Shown here in pieces: positions 9,313-16,921 of a DNA stretch of 43,640 nucleotides; positions within the stretch are counted from its first letter, which is position 1, and the number at the start of each line of letters is the position of its first letter. The notes under the pieces are model-generated. The model did no database searches, was not told where the DNA came from, and saw only the letters and a list, made by a program, of their open reading frames with translations. Source of the DNA: an uncultured Prevotella sp. (GTDB lineage: Bacteria; Bacteroidota; Bacteroidia; Bacteroidales; Bacteroidaceae); contig CAJOOC010000100.1 in the NCBI GenBank assembly GCA_905236165.1, forward strand, positions 1-43,640. Reading direction: 5' to 3'. Made by a program: the position numbers and the translations under genes.

Positions 9313-11652
9313 TCACGTCGGGTCGACATCGAAGAATATCACGATGGCCTTATAGCGTTTGTCCTGCCTCAGCGCGGCTACGGTATCGTGCAGCTGCCGG
9401 CGTGTTGCGGCAAGTCCGGTAGTGACGGGCACTTTTACGATTATCTTCCTGATGCACAGCTGCTTGATGCGCGATACTACGGGGCGGTCGGGACCCAGCA
9501 CGCGAACGGTATTGTCGGTCCCCGTCACGTTGAAGGCCATAAACCTGTTGCGCAGCATGTTGGCCAGCTCGATGGCTGCCGTGTCAACAAGGCTGTCTTC
9601 ACGGTGTTTGAGGTAGATGTAGATGAGGCGTGAGAAGGGCGGGTAGCAGAACTCCTGGCGCTCTTGCATGAGGCTATTGTAGAAACCGCGATAGTCGTTG
9701 TTCACTATCTGCCTGATGACGGGCAGGGTGGGACGCGAGGTCTGCAGTATGACCCTTCCGCGCTGTCCCTTGCGTCCTGCGCGTCCTGCCACCTGTGTCA
9801 TCATCGTGAAGGCGTGTTCGAAGGCTCGGAAGTCAGGTTGGTTGAGGAGTGAGTCGGCAGATAGGATGCCCACTACGCTCACTCCGCTGAAGTCCAGGCC
9901 CTTGGTGACCATCTGGGTACCTATGAGGAGGTTGGTCTTGTTGGCTGCAAACTCCGCTATGATGCGTTCGTAGGCATTGCGGGTGCGGGTGGTGTCGAGG
10001 TCCATGCGTGCTATGCGAGCTTGCGGAAAGGTCTCGGCGATGGCTTCCTCCACCTTCTCCGTTCCTACTCCTCGATCGTTCAGGTCACGGTTGTGACAGT
10101 CAGGACATTCACGGGGCATCCTGTAGGTGTAGCCGCAATAGTGGCAGGTGAGCGAAGCCTGCGTCTTGTGGTAGGTGAGGGAGACATCGCAGTTGGGACA
10201 TTTTGGCGACCAGCCACATTGCTGACACTCTACAACGGGCGAAAATCCGCGCCGGTTGAGGAAGAGAATGGCCTGCCGACCCTCCTGCAGGGCTGTCGTG
10301 ACGGCTTCTTTCAGCTGGGGAGAGAACATGCCGCGCATGATTTTGCGGTGACGAAGGTCCTTCGTGTCTATCACCTCGATGCTGGGCAGTTCGATGCCCT
10401 GATAGCGTTGAAGTAGCGTGGTGAGATGGTATTTGCCCGTCAGGGCGTTGTGATAGCTCTCTGCCGAAGGTGTGGCGGTGCCCAGCAATACTCCCGCTTC
10501 TGCCCAGTGGGCCATCATCTGGGCCACGCTGCGTGCGTGATAGCGTGGCGACGGCTCCTGCTGCTTGAAGCTGCTCTCGTGCTCCTCGTCGATGATGACG
10601 AGTCCCAGGCGCCTGAAGGGCAGGAAGACGGCTGAACGTGCTCCGAGGATGATGTCGTAAGGGTGGTCGGAGAGCTGTTTCTGCCATATCTCTACGCGCT
10701 CCGCATCAGAATAGCGCGAATGGTAGATGCCGAGGCGGTTGCCGAAGACGTGCTGCAGGCGTTGCGTAATCTGTACGGTAAGGGCTATCTCAGGCAGCAG
10801 GTAGAGCACCTGTTTCCCCTGGCTGATGGCATTCTGAATGATGTGGATGTATATCTCCGTCTTGCCCGATGATGTGACGCCGTGAAGCAACACCTGCGGA
10901 AGTGGACTAACTGAGGGACTTCCTGCGGGGCTTGTATCAATAAGGTGTCGGCAGATGTCGTCGTAGGCGGCCTGCTGCACCTTGCTCAGGGGCTTTATGT
11001 TCTCGGGATGTGCTGCAGAAGAACTGTTGAGACGTCCTACTTCCTTGTCGTAGAGTTGCAGGAAGCCTTTGTCGATGAGCGACTTGACGATTGCCGTGCT
11101 GCAATGTGTGGCGTTGAGCAGTTCCTCCTTGGTGAGCTCGCGTTGCATGGAACCTTCTTCCCAGCCGCTGAGGCGCAGGTAGTCGGTCAGCACCTCACGC
11201 TGACGTGGCGTGCGCGAAAGAGCATTGATGGCCGCAAGCTGTTCCTCGGTGGTATAGAGGCGGGGGTTCAGCTCTATGTATGTCTCCGTCCTTGGGCGGT
11301 AGGTCTCCTCTTTCTTTATACCGTGAGGGAAGGCTGCCACAAGGATGTCGCCCAAAGGACACATATAATAGTCGCTCATCCATTGCCACAACCTGTATTG
11401 CTCTGCCAGCAGTACCGGCTTTGTGTCGAGCACGGCCATAATGGGCTTGATGGCAGCAGCACCTTGTGAGGCAAGGAAAGCGGGGGCTTCCCGGCTTACG
11501 CTTACCGCTAAGGCCGTGTGGGTCTTTGTAATGCCAAATGGTACCTTTACCCTTACGAAGGGCTGCACGGCCTCGACCAGCTCAGGGGGTACGGAGTAGG
11601 TGAAGAGACCGTCAAGGGGTAGTGGTAATATGACATTTACATACATTTCCAT
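9313..11652 (-). CDS. priA: Primosomal protein N' (replication restart helicase PriA)
   Basis: A superfamily 2 helicase that recognises stalled forks and reloads the replisome. Counting from the upstream GTG 11658, the protein has an N-terminal DNA-binding domain (about 1-110), Walker A GVTSSGKT (260-267), DEEH (357-360), and a zinc-binding region with four CxxC pairs in the order CQQCGW, CPNC, CHYCGY, CPDC. A helicase C-terminal domain follows, with QMVTKGLDF and QVAGRAGR. The start is uncertain among GTG 11658, ATG 11652 and ATG 11646; the conserved part begins at MYVNVILPLPLDGLFTY. Residues 242-255 form a Ser/Pro-rich linker. The gene begins about 10 bp after the sulfatase gene ends, suggesting one transcript. 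Confidence 0.96.
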   Translation of the reverse strand: MEMYVNVILPLPLDGLFTYSVPPELVEAVQPFVRVKVPFGITKTHTALAVSVSREAPAFLASQGAAAIKPIMAVLDTKPVLLAEQYRLWQWMSDYYMCPLGDILVAAFPHGIKKEETYRPRTETYIELNPRLYTTEEQLAAINALSRTPRQREVLTDYLRLSGWEEGSMQRELTKEELLNATHCSTAIVKSLIDKGFLQLYDKEVGRLNSSSAAHPENIKPLSKVQQAAYDDICRHLIDTSPAGSPSVSPLPQVLLHGVTSSGKTEIYIHIIQNAISQGKQVLYLLPEIALTVQITQRLQHVFGNRLGIYHSRYSDAERVEIWQKQLSDHPYDIILGARSAVFLPFRRLGLVIIDEEHESSFKQQEPSPRYHARSVAQMMAHWAEAGVLLGTATPSAESYHNALTGKYHLTTLLQRYQGIELPSIEVIDTKDLRHRKIMRGMFSPQLKEAVTTALQEGRQAILFLNRRGFSPVVECQQCGWSPKCPNCDVSLTYHKTQASLTCHYCGYTYRMPRECPDCHNRDLNDRGVGTEKVEEAIAETFPQARIARMDLDTTRTRNAYERIIAEFAANKTNLLIGTQMVTKGLDFSGVSVVGILSADSLLNQPDFRAFEHAFTMMTQVAGRAGRKGQRGRVILQTSRPTLPVIRQIVNNDYRGFYNSLMQERQEFCYPPFSRLIYIYLKHREDSLVDTAAIELANMLRNRFMAFNVTGTDNTVRVLGPDRPVVSRIKQLCIRKIIVKVPVTTGLAATRRQLHDTVAALRQDKRYKAIVIFFDVDPT

Positions 11653-11661
11653 TCTCACATT

Positions 11662-13713
11662 CTATTTCGCCGTGAGGTTGTTCTGGGTCATGCGTTGCAT
11701 GTAACTTTGGATGAGGGCTTTGAGGGTTTGCTCCATGCTGCGGAATGTGGGTTGCAGGGAGGGGTCGGTAATTAGGTTTCGTTTCAGCATCCAGTCTTCC
11801 TTGTAGTTATATGCCGCAACGGTGGCGGTACCGTCGAAGTGTATGACGTAACTGCCTTTGGCATACTGGTAGATACCGTTGGAGTTTGTTACAGCCCACG
11901 TCTCTTCTGCTGGGGTTGAGAGGAGGTCGTTGCCGAAGGCTACGTAAGGTTTGTTGTAACCCAGATAGCTGAGCATGGTAGGCATGATGTCTATCTGCTG
12001 CGCTATGCCTTCCCTACGTCCGCGTGGCATCTCGCCTGAGGGGTCGAAGAAGATGATGGGCACGCAGTAGAGCCCCAGGTCGGTAGAGTATTCCTTGTGG
12101 GTGAAGATGTTGGTGTGGTCGGCAGTTAGGACGAAGATGGTGTTCTTGTACCAGGGCTGTCGGCTTGCCGTCTGGAAGAATTGCCTCAGAGCCGTGTCGG
12201 CATATCTGATGCATCGGTGCATGGGGTTGATGCCGTCGTCGGGAAAGGCATCGCTGTATTTCTCGGGAACGGCGTAGGGGTGGTGGCTCGATGCCGTGAA
12301 GACGGTAGTGAGGAATGGTTCCTTCATGTCGGTCATCTTCTGGGCGTAGTATTGCAGGAAGGGCTCGTCCCAGATGGCCCATGTGCCGTCGAAGTCTTTG
12401 TCGCCTCCAAAGCGCGGGTCGCGGTTGTATTCTGTCCTGCCGTAGTAGGCGTCGTAGCCGGTGGTACGTGCGAAGGCCTCAAAGCCCATGCTGCCGTTCT
12501 GAGCCCCGTGGAAGAAAGCGCTCTCGTAGCCGCAACGTCCCAGTTCTCCTGCCATTCCGCTGATGTCGTTGAGCGAGGCGGGTGTGAGGAAGAAGGGCTC
12601 TATGAAGCGCGGTATTGATGACAGGATGCTGGGCATGCCGTCGATGCTCTGTCGCCCGTTAGCAAAGGTATAGTCGTAGGTCAGCGAGACGCTCAGCAGG
12701 CTGTCGACGAACGGTGTGTAGCCCTTGTAACCCTTGCCGCAGAACCCATTGTCATAGCCTCCGATGTATTCCCTGCCGAGGCTCTCCACTATCAGCACCA
12801 CGATATTCTTACGCTTCTTGACGCTTGGCGCAACCTTTGCGGAGGGTGTGCCGAGAGTGTCTTCAGGGCAGAGGTGCAGAGGGGAGTAGAGGCGGTCCAT
12901 CTCCTCTTGCGATAGGTAGCGGGGGTCGGCAAAGACATTCTTTCCGATGGTGCGTATGAGTGAGAATGGCGTGTTGAGCACTATGGCGGCCTCTGTAGGG
13001 TGGTTGACGTACTGGTTGGCGTTGCTGATGGTGATGGGACGCACGGCGGTAGTGAAGCCGCCACGCATGCCTGCTATGCAGAGGGGCACGAAGAGCAGCA
13101 GGCATAGGAGCTGCGAGAGGTAGAAGGAGAGCGGGCTGAGGGAAGAGGGATGCTGGGTGAGGGAAGAAGGACGCGGGGTGAGGGAAGAAGGACGCGGGCT
13201 GAGGGTGGCTTTTACCAGAAAGAGTATAATGAGCAGCCCCATGAGCACTATGTACCAATGGTTCAGGCATTCCGTGAGGATGATTGATGAGAGGTTGCTC
13301 TCATGTGCGAACTCCCCTGTGACGCTCATCGTGGTTCTGTGACCCGTATAGGTGAAGTACACGGAGTCGGCAAGGTTCATCGTTGCCGCGATGCCGTTGA
13401 CGATGATGAAGAGCCATCTGGCCACAGCCTTCCAGCAGCGCGTCTCCTTGAGTCGCAGCGGAAGGAGCATCATCAGGGCATAGAGGGCGTTGGTATAAAG
13501 TATGGCCGAGGTATCGAAGGCAAGGCTGCCTTTGAGCAAGTCGCCAAGGGAGAGCTTGTGGAACTCCGCTCCGAACACCTCCCAGTTGAGCCATATAAAC
13601 TCCAGCCGGCACAGGGCGTAGACGACGTATGCGAGGAAGAGATTGAATGCCAGTACGAAGGCATACGTCAGGTGGGCTCGTTGAAGAAAATGCAAGATGC
13701 TTCTGTCTTTCAT
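11662..13713 (-). CDS. LTA-synthase-family membrane sulfatase/phosphotransferase
   Basis: An inner-membrane enzyme of the alkaline phosphatase/sulfatase superfamily, with about five N-terminal membrane helices and a C-terminal extracytoplasmic catalytic domain (from about residue 300). Visible active-site pieces are Glu in LIVESLGREY, the probable nucleophile Ser in GRQSIDGMPS, HH in TASSHHPY and Asp-His in TADHTN. Gram-negative relatives move phosphoglycerol or phosphoethanolamine onto envelope glycans or lipids; the substrate here cannot be told. The loop before the last membrane helix contains a Pro/Ser-rich heptad (SSLTPRP-like) repeated three times, encoded by 21-bp tandem DNA repeats (13140-13202). 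The start is ATG 13713. The gene follows tRNA-Arg on the same strand and may share its promoter. Confidence 0.9.
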   Translation of the reverse strand: MKDRSILHFLQRAHLTYAFVLAFNLFLAYVVYALCRLEFIWLNWEVFGAEFHKLSLGDLLKGSLAFDTSAILYTNALYALMMLLPLRLKETRCWKAVARWLFIIVNGIAATMNLADSVYFTYTGHRTTMSVTGEFAHESNLSSIILTECLNHWYIVLMGLLIILFLVKATLSPRPSSLTPRPSSLTQHPSSLSPLSFYLSQLLCLLLFVPLCIAGMRGGFTTAVRPITISNANQYVNHPTEAAIVLNTPFSLIRTIGKNVFADPRYLSQEEMDRLYSPLHLCPEDTLGTPSAKVAPSVKKRKNIVVLIVESLGREYIGGYDNGFCGKGYKGYTPFVDSLLSVSLTYDYTFANGRQSIDGMPSILSSIPRFIEPFFLTPASLNDISGMAGELGRCGYESAFFHGAQNGSMGFEAFARTTGYDAYYGRTEYNRDPRFGGDKDFDGTWAIWDEPFLQYYAQKMTDMKEPFLTTVFTASSHHPYAVPEKYSDAFPDDGINPMHRCIRYADTALRQFFQTASRQPWYKNTIFVLTADHTNIFTHKEYSTDLGLYCVPIIFFDPSGEMPRGRREGIAQQIDIMPTMLSYLGYNKPYVAFGNDLLSTPAEETWAVTNSNGIYQYAKGSYVIHFDGTATVAAYNYKEDWMLKRNLITDPSLQPTFRSMEQTLKALIQSYMQRMTQNNLTAK
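13140..13202 (-). repeat. In-frame 21-bp tandem repeat, three units
   Basis: Three consecutive 21-bp units (13140-13160, 13161-13181, 13182-13202) begin GGGAAGA on the plus strand. Units 2 and 3 differ at one position; unit 1 is more diverged. Being a multiple of three, the array keeps the sulfatase frame open and adds seven residues per unit. It is placed between membrane helices, where length changes may be tolerated. Confidence 0.8.
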
Positions 13714-13749
13714 TATTGTTTAGGGAAAGGGGGCGGGGAGCGACGTTTG

Positions 13750-13822
13750 TACACCCACAGGGAATCGAACCCTGATCTGGGGAACCGGAATCCCCTATTC
13801 TAATCCGTTGAACTACAGGTGC
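13750..13822 (-). tRNA. tRNA-Arg (anticodon CCG)
   Basis: On the minus strand 73 nt fold into a full cloverleaf: acceptor GCACCTG/TGGGTGT, D stem GTTC/GAAT, anticodon stem GGGGA/TCCCC with loop TTCCGGT (anticodon CCG, plus-strand 13786-13788), a 4-nt variable loop AGAT, T stem CAGGG/CCCTG with loop TTCGATT, and discriminator A. It reads the CGG codon. No CCA is encoded. The acceptor stem contains three G-U pairs (1-72, 6-67, 7-66), which is high. A matching promoter lies at 13859-13890. Confidence 0.95.
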
Positions 13823-13858
13823 AGGACGATTGAAGGAAATCGTTACGTCTTCGGGCTG

Positions 13859-13890
13859 CAAAATTAATACTTACTTTTGGAATATGCAAG
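13859..13890 (-). promoter_or_regulatory. Promoter of tRNA-Arg (Bacteroidetes -33/-7)
   Basis: On the minus strand CTTG (13890-13887) is followed after exactly 20 nt by TAATTTTG (13866-13859), which fits the TAnnTTTG box. The tRNA begins about 36 nt downstream. The -33 context CTTGCATAT is identical to that at 22715 and 43482. Confidence 0.75.
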
Positions 13891-13945
13891 AGAAAGGGTG
13901 CGAAAAGTATTTAATTTCAATTCAAAAGTCCTAAAAAATGTATAT

Positions 13946-13978
13946 TGTTTCACGGAAATTTGACTGTTTCACGGAAAA
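13946..13978 (+). promoter_or_regulatory. Direct repeat with parS-like half-sites before parA
   Basis: The 13-mer TGTTTCACGGAAA occurs at 13946-13958 and 13965-13977. Its first nine bases equal the left half of the general parS consensus TGTTTCACGTGAAACA, but the right half is not completed. The repeats straddle the -33 box of the parA promoter, so binding there could block transcription. A role as ParB or ParA operator is inference. Confidence 0.4.
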
Positions 13979-13990
13979 TTAGTAACTTTG
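13959..13990 (+). promoter_or_regulatory. Promoter of parA
   Basis: TTTG (13959-13962), a 20-nt spacer and TAACTTTG (13983-13990) give a full match to the Bacteroidetes promoter pattern. The leader to parA is long (about 330 nt) because a palindromic repeat sits inside it. A normal Shine-Dalgarno AAGGAG lies at 14316-14321. Confidence 0.8.
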
Positions 13991-14025
13991 CACGTCATTA
14001 TAAAGCATCCATTGGATAGAAATTC

Positions 14026-14297
14026 AAGTTTCGAAAGTAAGCAAACGGCCTAAAAGGCCAGCAGCATATAGCCCAGGGCAGTGCCCTGGGTGTGAAGGCA
14101 GAAAGAATCCACGCCCTGAAAGGGCAGCAGAATATATGATAAAACTCTTTTGCCCTTCTTCGCACATTGCTCATATCATAGGAGCTCAGGCGAGCAAAGC
14201 TCGGAGTTCAGGGCGACATTACAAACCTCATCAAACACCCAAGGCGATGCCTTGGGCTGTAAGCTGATTGCCCCTTTGGGGCGCACTTTCGAAACTT
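14026..14297 (+). repeat. Composite palindromic repeat, copy 1
   Basis: The element is bounded by a perfect 13-bp terminal inverted repeat, AAGTTTCGAAAGT (14026-14038) and its complement (14285-14297). Inside are several separate hairpins: GGCC-AAAA-GGCC type, CCCAGGGCA/TGCCCTGGG, GCCCT-GAA-AGGGC, CCAAGGC/GCCTTGG and GCCCC-TTT-GGGGC. There is no reading frame. Copy 2 lies at 22395-22619 in the same orientation. Copy 1 is 47 bp longer because another repeat has entered it near 14159-14206. The design resembles REP/MITE-type dispersed elements; no transposase is nearby. Confidence 0.8.
14159..14206 (-). repeat. Second repeat family inserted inside copy 1
   Basis: Compared with copy 2, copy 1 has about 48 extra bases between two TTC triplets (14156-14158 and 14207-14209), interrupting a GCCC...GGGC hairpin. 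Read on the minus strand, the insert shares GCTCGCCTGA with flanking CCGAGC and CTCC, and CAATGTG near the other end, with the sequence at 43571-43620. It is therefore a copy of a second dispersed repeat. Confidence 0.6.
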
Positions 14298-14331
14298 CTA
14301 TTAAAGTAAAGTAATAAGGAGAAAAAGCTAC

Positions 14332-15117
14332 ATGGAAAAGAAATTGGGCAAAATCATAGCCCTTGTGAATCAAAAGGGTGGAGTAGGCAAGACCACTACG
14401 ACAATCAATCTTGCGGCCTCTCTGGCAACGCTCGACAAGGCGGTGCTGGTGATAGATGCCGACCCTCAGGCCAATGCTTCCAGCGGATTGGGCGTGAACC
14501 TGCAGGAGGTCGACTGCTCCATATATGAGTGTATCATCAACCATGCCGATGTGCGCGACGCCATCTACACCACCGACATCAACGGTCTGGACATTATACC
14601 AAGTCACATAGACCTCGTAGGTGCAGAGATAGAGATGCTCAGCATTCCCGACAGGGAGAAAGTGCTTAAAAACATCCTCTCAACCATTCGCGACGACTAT
14701 GACTACATTCTCATAGACTGCTCGCCCTCGCTGGGACTCATCACCGTCAACGCCCTTACGGCTGCCGACTCTGTCATCATCCCCGTGCAATGCGAGTACT
14801 TCGCGCTGGAGGGAATAGGCAAGCTGCTCAGCACCATCAAGATCATCAAGAGCAAGCTCAATCCTCAGCTGGAGATAGAGGGCTTCCTCCTCACGATGTA
14901 CGACAACCGTCTGCGTCTGGCCAACCAGATCTACGACGAGGTGAAGCGCCACTTCCAGGAGCTCGTCTTCAAGACCGTCATACAGCGTAACGTGAAGCTA
15001 TCTGAGAGCCCCAGCCACGGCTTGCCCGTAATACTTTACGACCGCGATGCTGCCGGCACGAAGAACCACCTGGCTCTGGCGAAGGAAATCGTGTCGCACG
15101 AAAAGCGCAGCAATTAA
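14332..15117 (+). CDS. parA: Chromosome partitioning ATPase ParA (Soj)
   Basis: A deviant-Walker ATPase that binds nucleoid DNA and moves ParB-parS complexes apart. The 261-residue product has the deviant Walker A KGGVGKTTT (15-23), the A' motif VLVIDADPQANAS, Walker B ILIDCSPSLG, and the P[VL]QCEYFALEG segment typical of chromosomal Soj-type ParA. It has no N-terminal helix-turn-helix extension, which also argues for a chromosomal type. The start ATG 14332 has AAGGAG ten bases upstream. parB follows 97 bp later, so the pair forms the usual par operon. The stop codon lies inside a short 21-bp tandem repeat. Confidence 0.97.
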   Translation: MEKKLGKIIALVNQKGGVGKTTTTINLAASLATLDKAVLVIDADPQANASSGLGVNLQEVDCSIYECIINHADVRDAIYTTDINGLDIIPSHIDLVGAEIEMLSIPDREKVLKNILSTIRDDYDYILIDCSPSLGLITVNALTAADSVIIPVQCEYFALEGIGKLLSTIKIIKSKLNPQLEIEGFLLTMYDNRLRLANQIYDEVKRHFQELVFKTVIQRNVKLSESPSHGLPVILYDRDAAGTKNHLALAKEIVSHEKRSN

Positions 15118-15170
15118 AGCCGATAGCGCAACAATTGAAGCCTATAGAGAAGCAATTGAAGTCAACAAGG
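15111..15170 (+). repeat. 21-bp imperfect tandem repeat across the parA stop
   Basis: Units begin CAATTAAAGCC (15111), CAATTGAAGCC (15132) and CAATTGAAGTC (15153), each 21 bp apart. The parA stop TAA (15115-15117) is in the first unit; the G in later units removes the stop in that frame. The array fills most of the gap to parB. Confidence 0.65.
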
Positions 15171-15175
15171 TAAAG

Positions 15176-15197
15176 GTGGGAGTCTGTTAATTCCCAC
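15176..15197 (+). promoter_or_regulatory. Leader hairpin 17 nt before parB
   Basis: GTGGGAGT (15176-15183) pairs with ATTCCCAC (15190-15197) over eight pairs with one G-U and a 6-nt loop. It ends 17 nt before the GTG start of parB, with an A-rich spacer. It has the same core (GTGGG/CCCAC) and the same distance as the lon leader. Confidence 0.55.
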
Positions 15198-15214
15198 GTA
15201 ATGTTAAGAAGAAA

Positions 15215-16117
15215 GTGGCAGTACACAAGAAATACAACACGACAAACCGCGGGGGCAGCGTGCTCGGTCGCGGACTTGATGCCCTGATATCAACCGAGGA
15301 CGTACGTCCGCAGGGCTCCTCAACCATCAACGAGATCGCGATAGACCTCATCGACGCCAATCCCAACCAGCCCCGCCGCGAATTCGACGAGCAGGCCATG
15401 CAGGAACTGGCCACCAGCATCCGCGAGATAGGCATCATACAGCCCATCACGCTTCGACAGACAGAAGAGGGCCGTTTCCAGATCATCGCCGGAGAGCGCC
15501 GCTGGCGTGCCTCGCAGATTGCCGGCCTTCGTGCCATCCCGGCCTACATACGCACCATCAGCGATGAGGGCATCATGGAGATGGCTTTAGTGGAGAACAT
15601 CCAGCGCGAAGACCTCAACGCCATAGAGATAGCTTTGGCCTATCAGCATCTTCTCGACAACGACGGCATGACGCAGGAGAAGGTGTCGGAACGCGTGGGA
15701 AAGAGCCGCGCAGCCATCGCCAACTACCTCCGTCTGCTCCGCCTGCCGGCTCAGATACAGCTGGCCCTGCAGAAGAAAGAGATAGACATGGGCCACGCAA
15801 GGGCGCTCCTCTCACTCGACTCTCCCTCGATGCAGATAAAGCTCTTCAAGGAGATACTTAAGAACGGCTACTCCGTGCGTAAGGTAGAGGAGATGGTGCA
15901 GCACCTCAACAGCGGCCAGGACGTGCAGACAGCCACGCGTGCCATCAAGAGCAACGTGGAGATGCCCGAACAGCTCACCGCCCTGAAGAACCGCATAGCA
16001 GAGCTGACACGCACGGCGGTAAAGATGTCATACACCGCAAACGGTAAGGGAAAGATAAGCATCTCATTCAACAACGAAGAGGAGCTGCGACAAATCATGG
16101 AAGTCTTCGGCAAATAA
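15215..16117 (+). CDS. parB: Chromosome partitioning protein ParB (Spo0J)
   Basis: A CTP-dependent DNA clamp that loads at parS sites and guides origin segregation with ParA. The 300-residue protein contains the nucleotide-binding N domain with GERRWRA (93-99) and ENIQREDLN (about 123-131). A helix-turn-helix follows (MTQEKVSERVGKSRAAIAN, about 146-164), then a C-terminal dimerisation part. The start is GTG 15215; LGRGLDALI near residue 17-25 is the conserved N-terminal ParA-contact motif, so the start is well placed. The stop is immediately followed by the GTG of the next gene. No complete parS was found in this window. Confidence 0.97.
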   Translation: MAVHKKYNTTNRGGSVLGRGLDALISTEDVRPQGSSTINEIAIDLIDANPNQPRREFDEQAMQELATSIREIGIIQPITLRQTEEGRFQIIAGERRWRASQIAGLRAIPAYIRTISDEGIMEMALVENIQREDLNAIEIALAYQHLLDNDGMTQEKVSERVGKSRAAIANYLRLLRLPAQIQLALQKKEIDMGHARALLSLDSPSMQIKLFKEILKNGYSVRKVEEMVQHLNSGQDVQTATRAIKSNVEMPEQLTALKNRIAELTRTAVKMSYTANGKGKISISFNNEEELRQIMEVFGK

Positions 16118-16855
16118 GTGAGACACACATTAATACTAATAATATCCTTCCTGCTCAGCAGCCTTTCGGCAAAGGCAACGGCTGCGGAGCACACAGACAG
16201 CATTGCTGACCGGCACGACATGCTGGATCCTGCCATTGCCGTAGTAGCAGATGACGACAGCATCCAGGCAGTCATCATGGACTCTGTGACGGCAAAGCAA
16301 GGAGATGTCAGGAAGGCCGAGAAACGTGCGAAGCGCGACTGGGCCACCTGGAAGCCCAACCCCAAGCGCGCCATGTGGCTCGCCATCATGCTGCCGGGAG
16401 CAGGACAGATATACAACCGCAAATACTGGAAGCTGCCTATCGTCTACGGAGGATTCATAGGCTGCGCCTACGCCATGAGGTGGAACAACCAGATGTATAT
16501 GGACTATTCGCAGGCCTACCTCGACATCATGGACAACGACCCCAACACGAAAAGCTACGAGGAGTTCCTCCACCTGGGAAACTCCATCACACCGGCAAAC
16601 ATCGACCGTTACAAGCAAATCTTCAAGTCGAGAAAAGACAGATACCGCCGCTGGCGAGACCTCTCGTTTATCGTGATGATGGCGGTATACGCAGTATCCA
16701 TCGTAGATGCCTACGTCGACGCCTCGTTGTCGCAGTTTGACATCTCCGACGACCTCTCGCTCAGGATGGAGCCCGCCGTCATCAACGGCAACACCACAAC
16801 GAGCAAGGGGCTGCAGAACTCCGGGATAGGAATGCATGCCGCGCTGACATTCTGA
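16118..16855 (+). CDS. DUF5683-type membrane protein of unknown function
   Basis: A 245-residue envelope protein. It starts with GTG directly after the parB stop, has a signal peptide (about 1-23, ending AKATA-AEH), a basic stretch (KAEKRAKRDW) and then the signature region MWLAIMLPGAGQIYNRKYWKLPIVYGGF, which marks the DUF5683 family. A later hydrophobic segment (about 187-205) may be a second membrane helix. The family is common in Bacteroidetes and often stands after parAB and before a lytic transglycosylase, as here, suggesting an envelope or division role; the molecular function is unknown. Zero spacing to parB makes translational coupling likely. Confidence 0.85.
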   Translation: MRHTLILIISFLLSSLSAKATAAEHTDSIADRHDMLDPAIAVVADDDSIQAVIMDSVTAKQGDVRKAEKRAKRDWATWKPNPKRAMWLAIMLPGAGQIYNRKYWKLPIVYGGFIGCAYAMRWNNQMYMDYSQAYLDIMDNDPNTKSYEEFLHLGNSITPANIDRYKQIFKSRKDRYRRWRDLSFIVMMAVYAVSIVDAYVDASLSQFDISDDLSLRMEPAVINGNTTTSKGLQNSGIGMHAALTF

Positions 16856-16882
16856 CAATACTTACAAAACTCTTATTATTGG

Positions 16883-16907
16883 GGAGGGGGCACGACTGAC
16901 GCCCTCC
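16883..16907 (+). promoter_or_regulatory. Leader hairpin 14 nt before the transglycosylase gene
   Basis: GGAGGG (16883-16888) pairs with CCCTCC (16902-16907), extendable by two G-U pairs, loop 13 nt. It ends 14 nt before ATG 16922 and the spacer is A-rich. The 5' arm looks like a Shine-Dalgarno sequence, but it is too far from the start and is paired. Confidence 0.5.
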
Positions 16908-16921
16908 TTTGCAAAAGAAAC

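Noticed and set aside
13946..13978. Complete parS sites before parA
   Set aside because: Only left halves match the consensus; the palindrome is not completed, so they are reported as half-sites only.
14026..14297. CRISPR array or riboswitch
   Set aside because: The repeats are palindromic units of different sequence, not regular direct repeats with spacers, and the same element recurs before an unrelated gene.
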